Source of the DNA: Terrimonas pollutisoli
GTDB lineage: Bacteria > Bacteroidota > Bacteroidia > Chitinophagales > Chitinophagaceae
Direction of reading: 5' to 3'
NCBI RefSeq assembly: GCF_029360765.1
Contig: NZ_JARKNA010000012.1
Location: forward strand, 95,131-159,130
DNA: 64,000 bases
Shown here: piece after piece, positions 1-7,746 of the stretch
How positions within the stretch are numbered: position 1 is the first letter of the stretch
Layout of the letters: each line of letters starts with the position of its first letter
The notes under the pieces: model-generated
Databases searched by the model: none
What the model was told of the DNA's origin: nothing
Seen by the model: only the letters and a program-made list of their open reading frames with translations
Made by a program: the position numbers and the translations under genes

Positions 1-269
1 TTTTCTTCGACGCGGCTGTCGAATTCGATTTTGATATGTAACTCTCTGCCGGTTGTTTTATAAATGCCACCGTAAGTACCGATGAATTTCTTGTTGCCTT
101 TGTCAAAAATAGAATGGGAGAAATAGCCGTCTTCAAAAACCAGCACTTCCTCAACAGTACCTTGTTGCAAATGCCAGGCCCCTGTTAATGCAGGTGATGA
201 GGGTTGGAAACTTTGCAACGATAAAACAATACCGCTAAGAAGCAGGATAGCAAGCATTCGGAGTTTCAT
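1..269 (-). CDS. Secreted protein, C-terminus beyond the window
   Basis: The frame is open from an ATG at 269 to the window edge (89 codons, no stop), so only the N-terminal part is present. Residues 1-20 form a hydrophobic signal peptide (MKLRMLAILLLSGIVLS). The mature part opens with LTGAWHLQ and continues with alternating beta-prone stretches such as VLVFEDGYFSHS. The LxGxW opening recalls lipocalin-like domains, but too little is visible to assign a family. Seen: signal peptide and intact frame. Inferred: exported protein of unknown function. Confidence 0.65.
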   Translation of the reverse strand, partial: MKLRMLAILLLSGIVLSLQSFQPSSPALTGAWHLQQGTVEEVLVFEDGYFSHSIFDKGNKKFIGTYGGIYKTTGRELHIKIEFDSRVEE

Positions 270-320
270 AAAAAACGGGTTGATGAATGTTAAAGTTAAG
301 CAATCATGTTTTCTTTGTTT

Positions 321-356
321 TCACGCAAAGACGCAAAGAAAAGAACACGCAAAGAA
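321..356. repeat. Short tandem repeats of acgcaaag
   Basis: The octamer acgcaaag occurs three times within about 35 bases, in an A-rich context just upstream of the partial secreted gene. Repeats of this kind are scattered between genes in many Bacteroidota. They are too short and too close together for a CRISPR array. No function can be read from them. Confidence 0.55.
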
Positions 357-428
357 GAAACATAATAGAAATGCCTTCCATTGAGAAGGCACTTCACTTA
401 CATCATAATAATCCCATTAATCTTATAA

Positions 429-449
429 ACCTGCTTGCCGGAAGCAGGT
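429..449 (-). terminator. Hairpin after the thiolase gene
   Basis: A perfect 8-bp stem (acctgctt / aagcaggt) with a 5-base loop lies directly downstream of the thiolase stop codon at 456. The T-run that should follow on the minus strand is weak, so it may be a terminator or only a transcript-end stabiliser. Confidence 0.4.
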
Positions 450-455
450 CATGGT

Positions 456-1634
456 TCAGACATTTTCAATCACCATGGCAGAGGCGCCGCCCCCACCATT
501 GCAAATCCCTGCCGCACCATATCTGGCTTTGTTTTGTTTTAAGACGTTGATCAGCGTTACAATGATCCTGGCACCGCTTGCACCCAATGGATGGCCGAGT
601 GATACAGCACCACCGTGTACATTTACTTTAGCAGGATCCAGTTTCATCCGTTTACTGTTTTCGATACCTACTACCGCAAAAGCTTCGTTCAATTCCCAGT
701 AACTGATATCCTCCATTTTTAGCCCTGCTTTCTTCACGGCTTTGGGTACGGCTACGGCAGGTGTTGTGGTAAACCACTCGGGCGCCTGCTCTGCATCCGC
801 ATACGAAAGAATTTTTGCGATAGGCTTCAATCCCAGTTCTTCTGCTTTTTCTTTACTCATCAGCACTAGCGCAGCTGCGCCATCATTCATCGTACTGGCA
901 TTGGCGGCAGTCACCGTTCCCCCTTTTTCAAAAGCCGGGCTTAGCGAAGGAATTTTATCAAACTTTACATTAAATGGTTCTTCGTCTTTTGCGAATACAA
1001 CGGGATCACCTTTGCGCTGTGGTATTTCAACGGGAATCACTTCATCAGCAAAAACACCTTTTTCCCAGGCGGCTTGTGAACGCTTATAGCTTTCAATAGC
1101 AAATGCATCCTGCTCTTCACGACTGATACCGCATTCTTTTGCACATAGCTCGGCGGCATTGCCCATCGCTTTACCGTCATAAACGTCGGTGAGTCCGTCT
1201 TTGGCAAGCCCATCGATAAAAGACGAATTGCCATATTTATTCCCCCAGCGCAAGGCCTCGGCATAAAAAGGGACATTGCTCATACTTTCCATGCCTCCCG
1301 CTACTACGATATCCGCATCGCCTAATGCAATACTTTGTGCGGCCTGCGATATGGCTTTCATGCCACTGGCACAAACTTTATTGACCGTAGTACAATTCAC
1401 TTCGTTGGGGAGACCGGCAAATTTTGCCGCCTGGCGGGCAGGCGCCTGACCAAGATTGGCCTGCAGAACACAGCCCATCAAAACATCCTGGACCTGTTCT
1501 GGCTGAATACCTGCTTTTTGTAAAGCCATTTTGATAGCTGCTGCACCGAGTTGTGGAGCTGATAAACTTTTTAAACTTCCGCCAAAACTCCCCATAGGTG
1601 TACGAACGGCGGAGATAATATAAACTTCCTTCAT
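456..1634 (-). CDS. Acetyl-CoA C-acetyltransferase (thiolase)
   Basis: A thiolase of 392 residues, the normal family length. It condenses two acetyl-CoA to acetoacetyl-CoA or runs the reverse cleavage, in the cytoplasm. The nucleophilic Cys is C88 in NKVCASGM; the catalytic His lies in GHPLGASGAR and the second catalytic Cys in GICNGGGGASAM near the C-terminus. The ATG at 1634 was preferred over the in-frame ATG at 1658 because homologues begin with the equivalent of MKEVYIISAVRTP and a -7-like box lies at 1656-1663. It stands alone, so degradative and biosynthetic roles cannot be told apart from context. The family call is secure; atoB, phaA or thlA identity is not. Confidence 0.93.
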   Translation of the reverse strand: MKEVYIISAVRTPMGSFGGSLKSLSAPQLGAAAIKMALQKAGIQPEQVQDVLMGCVLQANLGQAPARQAAKFAGLPNEVNCTTVNKVCASGMKAISQAAQSIALGDADIVVAGGMESMSNVPFYAEALRWGNKYGNSSFIDGLAKDGLTDVYDGKAMGNAAELCAKECGISREEQDAFAIESYKRSQAAWEKGVFADEVIPVEIPQRKGDPVVFAKDEEPFNVKFDKIPSLSPAFEKGGTVTAANASTMNDGAAALVLMSKEKAEELGLKPIAKILSYADAEQAPEWFTTTPAVAVPKAVKKAGLKMEDISYWELNEAFAVVGIENSKRMKLDPAKVNVHGGAVSLGHPLGASGARIIVTLINVLKQNKARYGAAGICNGGGGASAMVIENV

Positions 1635-1655
1635 ATGGTTTTTAAAATTGAGGGG

Positions 1656-1663
1656 CAAAGATA
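1656..1663 (-). promoter_or_regulatory. Putative -7 promoter element for the thiolase gene
   Basis: Read on the minus strand this is TATCTTTG, a full match to the Bacteroidota -7 consensus TAnnTTTG, 21 bases upstream of the chosen thiolase start. No convincing TTTG at -33 was found, so this is a motif match only. Confidence 0.4.
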
Positions 1664-1994
1664 ACGATTGTTAGTATAGTAATTAGCCCGGCAGCAGGTC
1701 TGTTAAACGCCAGCTATTTCCAGGCATACAAGAACGAAAATTGTTAATAATTCTCAATAAATGCTGGCCGTTGCTTTTTCACCACCGATCAAAATTGCCA
1801 TGGAGTGATGATTTTTTTTCACAGCCGGCCTGCATGTATCATCAATAGTGGCTTATAAATTCATATTAAAATAAAGCTGTAATTTAACTGTGTCTTAATG
1901 TACTCCCGGTCCTGATCCCGTCCTAAACTATCCGGCAAAATCAAGCTTATTCCGGCTGGCATAATTTTTTAAGGTATTTATAAAAACAACGATC
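1664..1994. other. Intergenic stretch without a recognised gene
   Basis: This divergent spacer between the thiolase and the DDLVH-repeat gene has no open frame with coding character on either strand. It is AT-rich in the part nearest the repeat gene and presumably carries that gene's promoter, but no clear -33/-7 pair was found. Confidence 0.5.
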
Positions 1995-2249
1995 ATGGAA
2001 AAGAAAGTTGTTCCCCCCAATCACAAAAAAGGTAAACCACCTGGTGGTGCAGGCCCAAAAGGAAGAATTGAAAAAGATATTGATGACCTGGTGCATTCTC
2101 CTGATCATGAAATACCATCCGATCAAAATGAGGACCCCGATGACCTGGTACATCGAATGAAAAAACGTCCGGACCCTGATGCTGAAAGTTTAGAAGATCC
2201 TGATGACCTTGTTCATGACGCCCCGGATGAAGAAGATGATGAAAGGTAG
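1995..2249 (+). CDS. Small acidic protein with three DDLVH repeats
   Basis: A protein of 84 residues with a basic, Pro/Gly-rich N-terminus (about 1-26) and a very acidic remainder. The motif DDLVH occurs three times at even spacing: IDDLVHSPDHE, PDDLVHRMKKR and PDDLVHDAPDE. The three nucleotide copies differ mainly at third codon positions (ctg-gtg, ctg-gta, ctt-gtt), which supports this frame being translated. There is no signal peptide or membrane segment, and low complexity suggests a disordered chain. The family is not recognised. DDLVH could be a short linear motif that docks on a partner, but that is inference. Confidence 0.7.
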   Translation: MEKKVVPPNHKKGKPPGGAGPKGRIEKDIDDLVHSPDHEIPSDQNEDPDDLVHRMKKRPDPDAESLEDPDDLVHDAPDEEDDER

Positions 2250-2301
2250 ACCAGCAACGAATGCAGGATATTATTTTTTGATTATTGTATCACTATAATG
2301 C

Positions 2302-2799
2302 TCAGCAAAGTTGGTTGATCCAGCCTTCGTATTGTGGATATTGTTTTATCAATTCATCCTTTTTAGCCATTTCAAAATCCGCAAAATCAAAACCTGGTGC
2401 TACGGTGCACCCAACGAAAGAGAATCCATTTTCATCAATGGGTTTGGAAGCGAACCAACAACCAGCAGGTACAACCAGTTGAAAGGAATAGCCATTTGCC
2501 AGGTTATCGCCCAATTTCAACACTTCTCCCCTGCCATCCGGGTGCAGTACATAAATATGCAGACCAACACCGTGATAAAAATGCCAGAGTTCATCACTTT
2601 TTATCCGGTGAAATGCTGAAAATTGTTTCCCGGCCAATAAAAAGTAAATGGCGGTTGAGAAATAACGATTACCATTAAAGCGGGCAGGTAATGCGTCAGG
2701 AGGTATTATCTCAGTGCTGCAATAGGTTTGCAGGTAATGCCCTCCTTCGGGGTGAGACTGCAATTCATATTTTTCAATCAATTCCTGTGCTGTGATCAT
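2302..2799 (-). CDS. DUF985 cupin-fold protein
   Basis: A protein of 165 residues matching the DUF985 (YML079w-like) cupin family over its whole length. Diagnostic stretches are the N-terminal LQSHPEGGHYLQTY, the central STAIYFLLAGKQFSAFHRI followed by DELWHFYHG, and VPAGCWFASKP with GCTVAPGFDFADFEM towards the end. The family folds as a single double-stranded beta barrel in the cytoplasm and may bind a small ligand; no reaction is established. It is a single gene, convergent with the DDLVH-repeat gene. The family assignment is firm, the function unknown. Confidence 0.88.
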   Translation of the reverse strand: MITAQELIEKYELQSHPEGGHYLQTYCSTEIIPPDALPARFNGNRYFSTAIYFLLAGKQFSAFHRIKSDELWHFYHGVGLHIYVLHPDGRGEVLKLGDNLANGYSFQLVVPAGCWFASKPIDENGFSFVGCTVAPGFDFADFEMAKKDELIKQYPQYEGWINQLC

Positions 2800-2897
2800 C
2801 CTTTTATTTTTATCTTTTCAAGATAACGGAATTATCGGTCTGATCGATGACAGGATCGCAATAAACAAAACGGTTTTTTGAAAGTTCGATCTTATTT

Positions 2898-3125
2898 CTA
2901 TTGACTCTTGTTCTTGTTTTCTTTTTCCTTGCTCATTTTTTTTAATGCCCGACGAACTTTATTGATGGTTGCATGCAAATCTTTTTCTTGTTTTAACAGA
3001 AGGCTCCTGGTAGCATCAGCTGCTTTGTCAAAATATCGATTGGCTTCTGATAGATGTATATTAAACTCCCCGGCTTGCCTGTCCAACCTTTCGAGTAATT
3101 CCCAAAAAGTCTCTTTCTTTTTCAT
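2898..3125 (-). CDS. Small charged helical (coiled-coil) protein
   Basis: A protein of 75 residues, almost entirely predicted helix with heptad-like spacing of Leu and Ile (FWELLERLDRQAGEFNIHLS) and a strongly basic C-terminal tail. There is no signal peptide or transmembrane segment. It ends shortly before the cupin gene and starts about 50 bases after the receiver-like gene, so the three may be co-transcribed. The opposite strand also has an open frame here, but its composition (clusters of Phe, Ser and Cys) does not look like protein. Family not recognised. Confidence 0.55.
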   Translation of the reverse strand: MKKKETFWELLERLDRQAGEFNIHLSEANRYFDKAADATRSLLLKQEKDLHATINKVRRALKKMSKEKENKNKSQ

Positions 3126-3178
3126 AGATGCCGTTTAGTGCCAACCAGCAAATTCTACGCCGATAAGTTTTAACAGGC

Positions 3179-3577
3179 TTACACTTCTGCCACCGAAAAC
3201 CAATAATCGAGAAATGTTTCAATCTTTTTCTTTGTTGCGGCAATGTTGGATGGTTTTATAATATACGTATTGGCTCCTGCCCTATAAAATTGCCGTACAT
3301 ATTCCGGTGTGGTGATTTCGCCGAGCACAACAATAGGAATGTGATCCAGTTGTGGATCGGTTTTCAATAACCGAACCAGGTTAATGGCATGATGACGATG
3401 ATTATTGTTATTGACCAGGATAACGGTTGGTGGTCCCAACTCAGCAATGGTATGATTCAACTGTTTAACAGTGCTGATAAATTGCATGGGGATTTTTGGC
3501 TGCATTTCCTGCAAAATGGATTCTGTCAAAAACCGGTCGTCGTCATCAGCCTGTAACATTAAAGCGTAGGATTGCAT
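3179..3577 (-). CDS. CheY-like receiver domain lacking the phospho-acceptor Asp
   Basis: A stand-alone receiver-fold protein of 132 residues. The acidic cluster after beta-1 is present (DDDD, residues 11-14) and so is the conserved Lys of beta-5 (K108 in YIIKPS). The phospho-acceptor after beta-3 is replaced by Asn (N56 in ILVNNNN), and the Thr/Ser usually found after beta-4 is a Gly (VVLGEI). Such pseudo-receivers cannot be phosphorylated in the normal way and often act as constitutive interaction modules. There is no output domain and no adjacent kinase. Fold call is good; role unknown. Confidence 0.8.
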   Translation of the reverse strand: MQSYALMLQADDDDRFLTESILQEMQPKIPMQFISTVKQLNHTIAELGPPTVILVNNNNHRHHAINLVRLLKTDPQLDHIPIVVLGEITTPEYVRQFYRAGANTYIIKPSNIAATKKKIETFLDYWFSVAEV

Positions 3578-3707
3578 GCTTTTAAATTGAATTGGATTAA
3601 AATTACAGCAAATAACTCTTTAAAAGCAATCACTAAATAGAATCTGCCAGGCTCACCTCAAATGAAAACACTGGCACACTATTAGAACTAATAACGAAAA
3701 CAATCTC

Positions 3708-4208
3708 ATGCGAAATACACTCGTTATACTGATATTGTTGTGCCTGGGTGCCTGCGCCAATAATGACACCGGAGAAAATACAGTTCCTGAACAAAAGGAA
3801 AAAGAAAGAGAAGAAATTGACAAGTCTTACTCTTACGATAACAATGATGGTTGCTACTGGAAAATAACCGGGCGGGATACTATAGTGGCCTGGCTGGTAC
3901 AAACAGAAAATACTGTTACCGGTAAGCTCAGTTTTGACAACTATCAAAAGGATGGCAGCACCGGACCGGTTCATGGCACAATACATGGAAATACGATCAG
4001 GCTTTGGTATGAGTTCGAATCTGAAGGAATGAAAAGTGTAATGGAAGTTTGGTTTGAACGTCGTGGAAATACGTTGGTACGGGGTGTTGGGCCAACGGGT
4101 GTCAGGAAAGATAGCAGTTATTTTACCGATACTGCAGCTGTCAGGTTTGATGAGAAGCAGTCGCTACAAAAAACAGATTGCAGCGCTATACCAGCTAAGT
4201 ATAAATAA
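3708..4208 (+). CDS. Putative lipoprotein of unknown function
   Basis: A protein of 166 residues with a type II signal peptide: hydrophobic residues 5-14, then the lipobox LGAC with Cys about residue 15. A Glu/Lys-rich linker follows (ENTVPEQKEKEREEIDKS), then a domain rich in beta-strands with WKITGRDTIVAWL and GTIHGNTIRLWYEFES. It probably sits in the outer or inner membrane facing the periplasm. The alternation resembles small Bacteroidota surface lipoproteins, but no named family is recognised. A bidirectional terminator separates it from the convergent regulator gene. Confidence 0.75.
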   Translation: MRNTLVILILLCLGACANNDTGENTVPEQKEKEREEIDKSYSYDNNDGCYWKITGRDTIVAWLVQTENTVTGKLSFDNYQKDGSTGPVHGTIHGNTIRLWYEFESEGMKSVMEVWFERRGNTLVRGVGPTGVRKDSSYFTDTAAVRFDEKQSLQKTDCSAIPAKYK

Positions 4209-4221
4209 TCATCCCACCACA

Positions 4222-4258
4222 AAAAAGGCTAAAGGAATTTAATCCTTCGGCCTTTTTA
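4222..4258. terminator. Bidirectional terminator
   Basis: A long hairpin (aaaaaggc...aagga paired with tccttcggccttttt) with A's before and T's after it sits between two convergent genes, so it can terminate transcription from both sides. Confidence 0.75.
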
Positions 4259-4276
4259 AATCGCTATACAAAATTT

Positions 4277-5260
4277 TTAGACGGCTACCGCTTCCTTATT
4301 GTATTTTTTTCTATACTCTAAGGGAGACAAACCAGTGATCTTTCTAAAAATAGTTCTGAATGCTTTTACATCCGAATAACCTACATCATACATCACTTCG
4401 TTAATATTTTTTCTACCGGACTCCAAATTCTTTTTCGCCGCTTCTACCTTTACCCGTTGCAGGTATTCAGTGATCGTGTTACAGGTCGCACTTTTAAATC
4501 TGCGTTCAAGGCTTCTTCTTCCCACTGCCAGCATACTGGCCAATTGATCCACGGTAATTTTTTCTTCAAAATTCTTTTCAATAAACTCCTGTGCTTTTTT
4601 TACCGACTCATCTTCATGTCTCTTTTGTCCCTGGAACATGATAAAGGGCGACTGGCTGTGACGGTCGATATCAATCATAAATGATTTTGAAATGCGAATA
4701 GCTGTTTCCCGGCCTGCATGTTTTTCGATCAGGTATACCAGCAGGTTTAAATAGGAATAGGCGCCGCCACTGGTATATATGCCATCTTCTTCCGTTAAAA
4801 TCCTGTCATCTACCAGGTTTACATCCGGAAACATTTTTCTGAAATCATTTGCAAATGCCCAATGCGTAGCGGATCGCTTTCCTTTTAACAAACCCGTTGC
4901 TGCCAAAAAAAATGAACCGATGCAAAAGCTGGCCAGCTCTGCTCCCTGCTCATATTGTTGAATGATCCAGGGAATAAATGCTTGGTTCATTTCCAATGCC
5001 TGTTGCGGATCGCCGAATAATGCCGGGACAATGATAAGATCGGTTTTTTTTACATCATCGATCAAACACTCGGGGCTTACAGTGAAAAGCCCATTGCGCT
5101 GGCTGGATTCTTTTGCGATACCAACCAATTGTACTTTGAATAATGGCTCTTCTCCCTTCTCCTCTAACAACTTATTTGTTTCAGCAAAGATCTGGTGTGT
5201 GCCATCAATATTGGCTAAGCTTGTATTTCCTAACGGAACAATAATTGATACATGTTTCAT
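4277..5260 (-). CDS. GlxA-like transcriptional regulator (DJ-1/PfpI plus AraC HTH)
   Basis: A 327-residue two-domain regulator. Residues about 1-190 form a DJ-1/PfpI (glutamine amidotransferase-like) domain with the nucleophile-elbow Cys C113 in ASFCIGSFFLAA. Residues about 215-320 carry two AraC-type helix-turn-helix motifs (ITVDQLASMLAVGRRSLERR and VGYSDVKAFRTIFRKITG). Relatives activate nearby operons in response to an unknown metabolite; the DJ-1 part is usually a sensor rather than an enzyme. It diverges from the VOC-to-YceI run starting at 5452, a likely target, although no operator could be identified. Confidence 0.9.
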   Translation of the reverse strand: MKHVSIIVPLGNTSLANIDGTHQIFAETNKLLEEKGEEPLFKVQLVGIAKESSQRNGLFTVSPECLIDDVKKTDLIIVPALFGDPQQALEMNQAFIPWIIQQYEQGAELASFCIGSFFLAATGLLKGKRSATHWAFANDFRKMFPDVNLVDDRILTEEDGIYTSGGAYSYLNLLVYLIEKHAGRETAIRISKSFMIDIDRHSQSPFIMFQGQKRHEDESVKKAQEFIEKNFEEKITVDQLASMLAVGRRSLERRFKSATCNTITEYLQRVKVEAAKKNLESGRKNINEVMYDVGYSDVKAFRTIFRKITGLSPLEYRKKYNKEAVAV

Positions 5261-5405
5261 GTCGATAGGTTATGGTTGATAGGTTTTCGTTTTTGTTTGA
5301 CCGTGTTAATTGGTAAAATGAGAAACCAAATGTAGCCAAAATCATTGTCGTAATCAACCCCCGCAATTGCCGTATTTACACCCCGGATTAAATTCAGCAC
5401 CGAAA

Positions 5406-5413
5406 TAGATTTG
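5406..5413 (+). promoter_or_regulatory. Putative -7 element of the VOC-to-YceI operon
   Basis: TAGATTTG fully matches the Bacteroidota -7 consensus TAnnTTTG, 38 bases upstream of the first gene of the run. A matching -33 box is not evident, so confidence is moderate. Confidence 0.45.
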
Positions 5414-5451
5414 TATCAGCAAATTAAACCGATTGTCTAAAATAATTTTTT

Positions 5452-5871
5452 ATGACGCAAATTAATGCCTATCTCAATTTCGATAATCAATGTAAAGCGG
5501 CGATGTCTTTTTATAAAGAATGCCTGGGCGGAGAACTAACCATGCAAACCATTGGCGATTCACCCATGGGAGCCACTTGCCCCGAAGCAATGAAAGGGCA
5601 AATACTGCATGCCACATTGACCAACAATGGCGTTGTGTTGATGGGCTCAGATATGAAGGGCCCCGACGGGTTTATACAAGGTAATTCGATGTCACTGGCG
5701 TTGAACTGCAGCAGCGAAGAAGAGATCAATAAGTTTTATTCAAACTTATCAGCGGGCGGAAAAATAATGGAGCCATTAAAAGAGCAATTTTGGGGAGCTT
5801 TATTTACCGCCTTCACCGATAAGTTTGGTGTGAGATGGATGTTGAATTATGATAAAAGCAAAAAACAATAG
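5452..5871 (+). CDS. VOC superfamily protein (PhnB-like)
   Basis: A protein of 139 residues with the repeated beta-alpha-beta-beta-beta fold of the vicinal oxygen chelate superfamily. It opens with INAYLNFDNQCKAAMSFYKECLGGEL and ends with FTDKFGVRWMLNYDK, both typical of the PhnB-like branch often labelled 3-demethylubiquinone-9 methyltransferase-like. These names are inherited; methyltransferase activity is not implied. It is the first gene of a co-directional series of small stress- or detoxification-type genes. Substrate cannot be inferred. Confidence 0.88.
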   Translation: MTQINAYLNFDNQCKAAMSFYKECLGGELTMQTIGDSPMGATCPEAMKGQILHATLTNNGVVLMGSDMKGPDGFIQGNSMSLALNCSSEEEINKFYSNLSAGGKIMEPLKEQFWGALFTAFTDKFGVRWMLNYDKSKKQ

Positions 5872-5914
5872 CATTTATTAGTTCTGCTCATTTAATAACC
5901 ATCAACTGACTAAC

Positions 5915-6457
5915 ATGAAAATCTTGTTTAAAATTATCCTCGGTGTTGTAATCCTGGCCGGCATACTTTTAATTGTTGCCTTGTTTGTAAAAAAAGATTA
6001 TTCCGTTGAAAGGGAAATAACAATCAACAAGCCCAAGAGCCAGGTATTTGACTACATAAAATACCTGAAGAACCAGGATAACTATAGTGTATGGTCAAGA
6101 ATGGACCCTAAGATGAAAAAAGAATACCGTGGCACGGATGGAACAGCGGGCTTTGTGTCCGCCTGGGAAAGTGATAATAATAAAGTAGGCAAAGGCGAAC
6201 AACAGATTGATAAAATTTCGGAAGGCGACAGGATTGATCTCGACCTGCATTTTATAGAACCATTTGAAGGAAGAGCCGATGCCCGCATGGTTACGGAATC
6301 AGTGTCTGACAACCAGACCAAAGTAAAATGGGGATTTGACAGCAGGATGAAGTACCCGATGAACATTATGCTACTCTTTATGAATATGGATAAAATGATT
6401 GGAAATGATTTGCAAACCGGGCTGGATACGCTTAAATCAATTCTTGAAAAGCAGTAG
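5915..6457 (+). CDS. SRPBCC family protein with N-terminal membrane anchor
   Basis: A protein of 180 residues. Residues about 3-25 are a single hydrophobic segment (ILFKIILGVVILAGILLIVA), followed by a START/SRPBCC-like helix-grip domain from VEREITINKPKSQVFDYI to the end. Such domains bind hydrophobic ligands in a deep cavity; the polyketide-cyclase name is generic. It is co-directional with the VOC gene 43 bases upstream and the reductase gene 6 bases downstream, so co-transcription is likely. The ligand is unknown. Confidence 0.85.
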   Translation: MKILFKIILGVVILAGILLIVALFVKKDYSVEREITINKPKSQVFDYIKYLKNQDNYSVWSRMDPKMKKEYRGTDGTAGFVSAWESDNNKVGKGEQQIDKISEGDRIDLDLHFIEPFEGRADARMVTESVSDNQTKVKWGFDSRMKYPMNIMLLFMNMDKMIGNDLQTGLDTLKSILEKQ

Positions 6458-6463
6458 TACACC

Positions 6464-7033
6464 ATGCGAAAGATAATTGTATCCAATTTGATAACACTCG
6501 ATGGCTTTTTTGAAGGGCCCAACCAGGAACTGGATTGGTTTGTAGTAGAGGAAGAATTTTTTGAATATGTGAAAGAGCTCTTCAAATCGGTTGATACGAT
6601 CTTATATGGCCGGGTCACTTTTTTACAAATGGCCAGCTATTGGCCCACACCGGCGTCGAATGAAAATGATCCGGTCATTACCCGGGGTATGAACTCCATG
6701 CAAAAAATCGTGTTTTCAACCACCTTAACGGATCAGGATCTGGCTGCGAGTGGCTGGGACAATTCAAAACTGATCAATAAAAATATAGTTGAAGAAGTAG
6801 AGAAAATGAAGCAACAGGCCGGAAAGGATATGGTGATTTTTGGAAGCGGTAAACTAATCAACAGTTTCGCTGCTGAAGGATTAATCGATGAATACCGGCT
6901 TATTCTAAACCCTGTGATCTTAGGTAAAGGCAATCCATTGTTTAAGTCAGGCAGCGGGCGAAAAGATTTGACATTAATGAGCACAAAAACACTTGGCTCC
7001 GGTGTCGTGATTCTTGTTTATTCGACCAAATAG
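6464..7033 (+). CDS. Dihydrofolate reductase family protein (RibD C-terminal type), copy 1
   Basis: A protein of 189 residues of the RibD-C/DHFR-like reductase family, which uses NAD(P)H. It starts with the family's usual opening MRKIIVSNLITLDGFFEGP, has VDTILYGRVTFLQMASYWP in the middle and the nucleotide-binding stretch DMVIFGSGKLINSFAAEGLIDEY later. Length is normal. It follows the SRPBCC gene by 6 bases. A second, clearly related gene lies 50 bases downstream, pointing to a tandem duplication followed by divergence. The substrate is not known; a housekeeping folate role is unlikely. Confidence 0.9.
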   Translation: MRKIIVSNLITLDGFFEGPNQELDWFVVEEEFFEYVKELFKSVDTILYGRVTFLQMASYWPTPASNENDPVITRGMNSMQKIVFSTTLTDQDLAASGWDNSKLINKNIVEEVEKMKQQAGKDMVIFGSGKLINSFAAEGLIDEYRLILNPVILGKGNPLFKSGSGRKDLTLMSTKTLGSGVVILVYSTK

Positions 7034-7083
7034 CGAGTGCCTGCTTTGATCATTGATAGGAATGGCCTGATTAATGTAATGAA

Positions 7084-7746
7084 ATGAGAAAGTTGGTTTT
7101 ATCAACCCACGTAACCTTAGATGGTTTTGCATCGGGCCCCGATGGAGAATTAGACTGGCATTTTTCACACTGGAATGATGAAATGGAAGAAGCAGTGGCC
7201 GAGCAGTTAAGCACTGTCGATACCATCCTGGTAGGCCGGGTTACTTATGAAGCCATGGCTGACTACTGGCCTGCCGCTGCAGCCGACTCTGGGGGAAGAA
7301 GAAAAGATATACAGTTTGCCGAATGGATGAACCGGGTCGCAAAAATCGTTTTCTCAAGAACGCTGTCTCCCTTTGATGTGGAAGCCATGCACTGGAACAA
7401 TACAAGATTAATAAAAGGCGACATTGTTGAGAAAATTGAAGCATTAAAAAAAGAACGGGGACGGGATATGATCATTTGGGGAGGTGTCAGCATCATTCAA
7501 ACATTTATTAAGTTGGGTATTGTGGACGAATACAATATCTGGATTGCACCGGTAATTCTGGGCGAGGGCAAGCCATTGTTTAATGATCCGGCCGCTCTTG
7601 AACTGGAATTGATCAGAACAAAAACTTTCCGTAGCGGTGTGACCCTGGTCTGTTACCGTCCAAAAAAACAGGAGCAGGTAACTAATTCGAAAACATTTGC
7701 ACCAGGAAATAATCATTGTAGTTATGCAACAAACAGGATTAAATAA
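7084..7746 (+). CDS. Dihydrofolate reductase family protein (RibD C-terminal type), copy 2
   Basis: A protein of 220 residues, paralogous to the preceding gene: MRKLVLSTHVTLDGFASGP, VDTILVGRVTYEAMADYWP and DMIIWGGVSIIQTFIKLG align with the same landmarks. It has an insertion after the YWP motif and a longer C-terminal tail. That tail overlaps the start of the DinB gene by 23 bases, so the last residues may be under little constraint. Function is inferred only as an NAD(P)H-dependent reductase. Confidence 0.88.
   Translation: MRKLVLSTHVTLDGFASGPDGELDWHFSHWNDEMEEAVAEQLSTVDTILVGRVTYEAMADYWPAAAADSGGRRKDIQFAEWMNRVAKIVFSRTLSPFDVEAMHWNNTRLIKGDIVEKIEALKKERGRDMIIWGGVSIIQTFIKLGIVDEYNIWIAPVILGEGKPLFNDPAALELELIRTKTFRSGVTLVCYRPKKQEQVTNSKTFAPGNNHCSYATNRIK

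Noticed and set aside
321..356. acgcaaag repeats as a regulatory array
   Set aside because: Repeats of this type are scattered intergenic sequences, and the spacing is too irregular to argue for operators.
742..1089. Plus-strand frame inside the thiolase gene
   Set aside because: It is the shadow of the thiolase reading frame, rich in Ser and Ala from complementary codons, without start-region support.
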